Shown one piece after another: positions 63,029-64,000 of a stretch of DNA of 64,000 nt. Position 1 is the stretch's first letter; each line of letters starts with the position of its first letter. Below the pieces are notes generated by a model that was not told the origin of the DNA, made no database searches, and saw nothing but the letters and a program-made list of their open reading frames with translations. Source of the stretch: Opitutia bacterium. Its GTDB lineage: Bacteria; Verrucomicrobiota; Verrucomicrobiia; Opitutales; UBA953. The position numbers and the translations under genes were made by a program. The DNA lies in assembly GCA_003569165.1 (NCBI GenBank), contig BGOI01000001.1:280001-344000 (forward strand), given 5' to 3'.

Positions 63029-64000
63029 TCAGACGAGATTCTTGGCTTGGTTATCCCACAGACGGCGGAACAGCTCCGAGGAGGCGTAGACCGCCTCACG
63101 CGTGCCGTCGGCGACAATCCGCCCACCGTCAAAGACCAGCACGCGGTCCACGTCGCGAATCGTGCTAAAGCGATGCGCGACGATGAGCGTGGTCCGCCCC
63201 TTCATCAGAAGCGCCAGCGACTGCTGGATGCTGCGCTCGGTATCGGTATCGAGCGCGGAAGTGGCTTCATCGAGAATGAGGATGGGCGCGTCCTTCAGGA
63301 ATGCGCGGGCAATGGAGACACGCTGGCGCTGGCCGCCCGACAGTCGCCCACCGCGCTCTCCGACCTTGGTCAGGAAGCCTTCAGGCTGGGCCTCGATGAA
63401 CTCGAACGCGCCGGCCAGACGGGCGGCCGCGTGGACTTCTGCATCGGTGGCGGCGGGCCGACCGAGGCGAATATTCTCCAGGATTGATTCATTAAAGAGG
63501 ACAGGTTCCTGCGAAACCAAAGCGATATTGGCGCGCAGGTCAGCCTGACGCACCTGGCGGAGGTCATGTCCATCGATGAGAATCGAGCCTTGCTGCGGGT
63601 CGAAGAAACGCGGGACCAAGTTAACGAAGGTGCTCTTGCCGGCGCCACTGGGGCCGACAAGCGCGACAGACTGTCCAGCGGGGATTTTCAGGGTGACGTC
63701 CACGAGCACTGGGTCGGCGCCGTAGCTGAAGGAGACGCCGCTCATCTCTAGGTCGCCGCGGATACGGGCGAGCGGACGGGCGTCGGGCGCGTCATCCACT
63801 TCGACCTTCGCGAGGATAACCTCCTCCAGCCGGACGAGGCCGGGGGCGGCCATGCTCAGACGACTGCTCACATTGCCCAGCCGCTTGATCGGGCCGTACG
63901 CGAAATAGAAGGCGATGATGAGCGAAATCAATTCGCTCATCGAGAAGCCATTCATCGCGCCCACAGCGATGGCCGCAGAAATCCCCACGGCGGCGGTGAT
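63029..64000 (-). CDS. ABC transporter, MsbA-like lipid exporter, 5' partial
   Basis: The reading frame is open at the right edge, so the N-terminus and most membrane helices lie outside. The visible 323 residues hold the end of the membrane domain (SLIIAFYFAYGPIKRLGNVS) and the complete nucleotide-binding domain: Walker A GPSGAGKST, Q-loop SQEPVLFNESI, signature RLSGGQRQRVSIARAF, Walker B ILILDEATSALD and switch IVAHRFSTI. It resembles MsbA-type flippases that export lipid A. The heptosyltransferase gene downstream supports an LPS role. Confidence 0.9.
   Translation of the reverse strand: MTAAVGISAAIAVGAMNGFSMSELISLIIAFYFAYGPIKRLGNVSSRLSMAAPGLVRLEEVILAKVEVDDAPDARPLARIRGDLEMSGVSFSYGADPVLVDVTLKIPAGQSVALVGPSGAGKSTFVNLVPRFFDPQQGSILIDGHDLRQVRQADLRANIALVSQEPVLFNESILENIRLGRPAATDAEVHAAARLAGAFEFIEAQPEGFLTKVGERGGRLSGGQRQRVSIARAFLKDAPILILDEATSALDTDTERSIQQSLALLMKGRTTLIVAHRFSTIRDVDRVLVFDGGRIVADGTREAVYASSELFRRLWDNQAKNLV

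Overview
The window is a gene-dense, GC-rich stretch of a Gram-negative bacterial chromosome. It carries lpxD, skp, bamA, a heptosyltransferase and an MsbA-like exporter, so the cell has an LPS outer membrane. I infer a member of the Verrucomicrobiota, probably Opitutae/Opitutales. The grounds are the Pirellula/Verrucomicrobium-type CxxCH dehydrogenase, a formylglycine-generating enzyme with its cysteine pair, OleA/OleB, a sialidase locus, and start codons that almost never have a Shine-Dalgarno sequence. No rRNA or single-copy phylogenetic marker here settles the rank below phylum.

Layout. 1-5.5 kb: a partial trypsin-like protease, asnS, tal, a DUF3955 membrane peptide, and two RNA methyltransferases (SpoU type and RlmD type). 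5.6-10.9 kb: gyrB-gyrA, with gyrA frameshifted as sequenced, preceded by a cluster of DnaA-box-like sites. 11-14.2 kb: a tightly overlapping fabZ-fabI-oleA-oleB operon. 14.2-24.3 kb: a Bcp peroxiredoxin, then a long minus-strand block of housekeeping genes (rplY, pth, rpsF, ssb, rplI, dnaB, bamA, skp, lpxD, prs). 24.4-29.5 kb: a periplasmic sugar-oxidation cluster (quinoprotein-type dehydrogenase, Tat-exported TIM-barrel protein, large heme/HEAT dehydrogenase that is frameshifted as sequenced). 29.6-31.9 kb: HU, tRNA-Leu, a DUF4236 protein, an unexplained array of five adjacent RNA-like hairpins, a small recombinase-Arm-like ORF and a frameshifted outer-membrane protein gene.

32-35 kb: two ammonium transporter genes. 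Each has a consensus sigma-54 promoter at exactly the same distance from its ATG, which predicts nearly leaderless mRNAs. 35-43.6 kb: a MerR-like regulator, a von Willebrand factor A protein, a giant AsmA-like envelope protein coupled to a FecCD/FecE-type ABC importer, and an OGG-type DNA glycosylase. 43.6-44.4 kb: a lipoprotein, a 39-residue very basic protein and tRNA-Asn. 44.6-49.9 kb: a sialic-acid operon (two kelch epimerase-like proteins, MFS transporter, N-acetylneuraminate lyase, sialidase). 49.9-52.6 kb: two paralogous membrane proteins and an exported esterase. 52.7-58.1 kb: eno, tRNA-Val, Nudix, yebC, yidC, pyrE. 58.2-64 kb: the membrane-anchored FGE, then a minus-strand set of MFS, carotenoid-type oxidoreductase, heptosyltransferase and an MsbA-like exporter cut by the right edge.

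Three genes (gyrA, the CxxCH dehydrogenase and the outer-membrane protein) each carry one apparent single-base deletion, two of them in short G/C runs. That pattern looks more like consensus error in the assembly than three true pseudogenes. The observations I rate highest are the hairpin array at 30655-30774, the matched sigma-54/ATG geometry of the two amt genes, the oleAB-fabZI operon lacking oleC/oleD, and the DnaA-box cluster before gyrB.
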